In this document: one piece after another, positions 61,733-64,000 of the stretch | Layout of the letters: each line of letters begins with the position of its first letter | Position numbering within the stretch: the stretch's first letter is position 1 | Assembly (NCBI GenBank): GCA_018907035.1 | Contig: JACCIC010000002.1 | Coordinates: 5,982,001 to 6,046,000 of the forward strand | Length of the DNA: 64,000 nt | Direction: 5' to 3' | Source of the DNA: Sycobia sp. Sy_11 | Taxonomy: Eukaryota; Arthropoda; Insecta; Hymenoptera; Epichrysomallidae | Translations under genes and position numbers: made by a program | Notes under the pieces: generated by a model | The model's input: only the letters and a program-made list of their open reading frames with translations | Told to the model about the DNA's origin: nothing | The model's database searches: none

Positions 61733-64000
61733 GGTGTGACAAACCTTGTCCCCGCCGAGCAAAGCGTGACAAAAAAGCATATCGGGAATAAGTAAATATA
61801 TGTACATATATATACACGTAAAAGCGTTTCCTTCTTTTCTCATTCGCCCCTGAAATCCTGCACCAATATATAGTCATACGAAATCATCTCGATATTTCAA
61901 GCGGTACATTATTTACTGAAAATTCCGGCGGAAGAATCGAGCGGGCGCGGCATTGAATTATCATGCAATACGCACACACACACACACGCGCGCGCGCGCG
62001 CGCGTGCGGAAGATGCGCTGTTATATAAATTCCTCTGCCACATCCGCATCAGGCAATGCGCGCGGAGCGTCAAAAGTCCACCTGTTGTAATTCAAGCATT
62101 ATATATATATAGTGCTGAGAGGGGGGCGCGGCTTAAGTTGCTTATACGACACAACGGGGGACTGATGTAATTTCGCCCACGACGTATAAGTTTAATGTCT
62201 AAAAGTGCAAAAGATATACTTCTACTTGTACACGGGCTGACACGCGCACGCACACCCGCTTATTTTTTTAATATAACACATACTCATAGTCGATGAAACA
62301 ATCCTCTCGGACTACTATATACTGTACGACTTTATTATGTTTTAGCGGACATCTAATCTATATATACATGTGTCAAGAACGTGTTTTTTCGCTGTTTTTC
62401 GGTTAATAGCTTTGTTATTGTATATGAGTTGTTGTTTTTTTTTTGCTTTTTGTTTTGTTTTGTTTTGTTTTGTTTGTTTCGTGCGCACAGAGCGTCATGC
62501 AGATTGAGTCGAGCAAGCTGGAATTTTTATTCGTCGCGGATACGATTGACGGTATATAATACGTAGACTTATGGATACATTTGGAAAATTATGTTATATT
62601 ATATTCTTATATTCTCGTGAGTAAGGAACTGACGCACATTGTTCGCTGGACAACATTTGCAAATGATCTATTACATTAATTTATCGGTATAATAAAGCGA
62701 CGGGTTCATAAATATTACTCTTACAACCGATTGCAACGAGGTTACGGAAGAATGTAATTTTGGTAACGCGAATGGTAATTTTATCTGTTCTATGTTCTAT
62801 CAGCCGGGGTTGGTGTTTTATCATAGTAGATGGCGGAATATTGGATTTGTGGCAAAACTTATTCAAGGTCCATTTGATGCTGAAAAAGTTGGGAAAGCGT
62901 TAGACGCGATTTAGTCGCGGTCTCGGGGGAACTTGACAAATCTGGCACCAGGCGGCGACGCGTAAATTTTAAACCGCGCGTAAGTTTAATCATCTGCCCC
63001 TTGGCGGGCAAATACAAAAATGTAAAACAACGCATTTAATTAATCCCGTTTGGAGTGAAATTGACTATGACCCCATTTCTGTATCTTATTGCAGGATTCT
63101 TGAATATAGTTGTGTATAGCTGTTTTATTGGTTGGATTTTTTTTCTTCTTTTTTTGCACTTCATTATAAACAAAAATTTTTACCGATCTTTACAGTATCT
63201 TTATCAAGTAATATAATTAGAATTATAATGACAAGCGGACTGTTCTTAGTTATAATTATCCCCGCAGAATGTGAAATATAAAAACTACTAGAAAGAAATA
63301 ATCATTTTTATATTTTGTTGATTTATTTTGATTTAATAATTTATTTCTTTGTAAGATGACAGATTTATATGTTGAAAAGTCTAAAAGAAATTTATCTAAC
63401 AATTGGGAAGTTTTTCATTGCTGAGATAAGCTAAATGAATCGCCTTACAGAATTAATATACCATAGACGGTCAAATATTCAAATGAATTGAGGTTATGCG
63501 AAATACAGTATTGGTCGATATACGCGCTAGGCTAAAAAATGCTGTGCGTAGATCAAAATTAAAAATGTGAAACTCTGAAGAATAAATTGGAAAATTAATT
63601 GATTTTGATATTTTACATAAAATCAAAATTTATAGCGAAAATCCGAAGTATTATGTAATTTATTTCCGTTCTGTAAACGTATCAGTTTTCATAGTGTTTT
63701 TTTCTCATAAAAATAATTTCCTATTTAAAAAGTTAACGGTTCCATGATTATCACGAGCAAACCCGAGATGGAAAATTTTATAATGTCAGATAAATAGAAT
63801 CATTAAACTGGGCACATTATATAAAAAAAATTACTAATTATAAAAAGATTTAACTGATATTTGTAATTTAGTTTATTGTCGCGGTATTAATCAATATGTG
63901 ATAATGATTTACAGATGTGTTTCATTCCCGGTCAGTGATCCTTATCAGGCTATAAATCAATTATGTATGCGTAATTATTGTACTTCGCAATTACTACTGA
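60045..64000. other. Non-coding region to the right edge
   Basis: No supportable gene. Microsatellites: (CA)n at about 60490-60513, (CT)n at about 60693-60730, (AT)n at about 60919-60966 and 61673-61722, (CA)n(CG)n at about 61975-62005. CpG-rich patches near 61.25 and 62.9-63.0 kb could be regulatory. It could be the far upstream or 5' intronic region of the PDZ gene. Confidence 0.45.

Overview
This window looks like AT-rich nuclear DNA from an insect, most likely a hymenopteran. The evidence is a Yellow/MRJP-family gene, a CRIPT gene, insect-style introns, a nuclear copy of mitochondrial nd6-cytb, a LINE remnant and very many (AT)n, (CT)n and (TG)n microsatellites. Placement in Hymenoptera is inference. 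No prokaryotic, viral or CRISPR features were seen.

Layout. 1-4.26 kb is non-coding and resembles the long 3' UTR of a plus-strand gene lying off the left edge, ending at an AATAAA. 4.9-16.1 kb holds what I think is the most interesting part: a minus-strand cluster of small secreted-protein genes that only appear after splicing. Genes A (8337-4952) and B (11903-9701) lie in a ~4 kb tandem segmental duplication. Gene C (15280-13604) is an intact four-exon, 192-residue secreted protein with a duplicated internal module. A fourth Cys-containing terminal exon (16083-15941) may belong to a gene D. Every exon junction I could place in A-C is phase 1, and exon 1 is always a 61-64 nt signal-peptide exon.

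16-20 kb is AT-rich and gene-poor, with a decayed nd6-cytb numt at about 19.15-20.14 kb. 20.9-24.6 kb carries a three-exon Yellow/MRJP-family gene on the plus strand. 27.3 kb carries a one-exon, 8-cysteine defensin-like peptide gene. 28.3-30.7 kb has a TATA promoter with a 71-74 bp tandem repeat, a LINE RT/RNase H remnant and two CTCF-like sites. 31.5 kb has CRIPT, intronless in its coding part.

35.1-50.5 kb is one large minus-strand gene for a PDZ-domain scaffold protein. Five exons join in frame into at least 1131 residues with one GLGF-type PDZ domain, a polyQ tract, repeated KRKAPxPP motifs and a Pro-rich PPVPPRR site near the C-terminus. It resembles Big bang-type PDZ proteins, but I could not confirm orthology. 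A possible first exon with a TATA box is at 50.4-50.55 kb, though its phase needs at least one more exon. 50.6-64 kb has no confident gene. It holds CpG-rich patches, microsatellites, a TATA/CT-tract promoter candidate at 54.3-54.8 kb, a possible plus-strand first exon at 53.71 kb and two copies of a CACTG-ended palindromic MITE.

The genes are not an operon. The secreted peptides and the defensin-like gene look like lineage-specific, fast-evolving secreted genes (immune, venom or salivary roles are possible but not shown). CRIPT is a PDZ-ligand protein and its neighbour is a PDZ protein; I treat that adjacency as coincidence.
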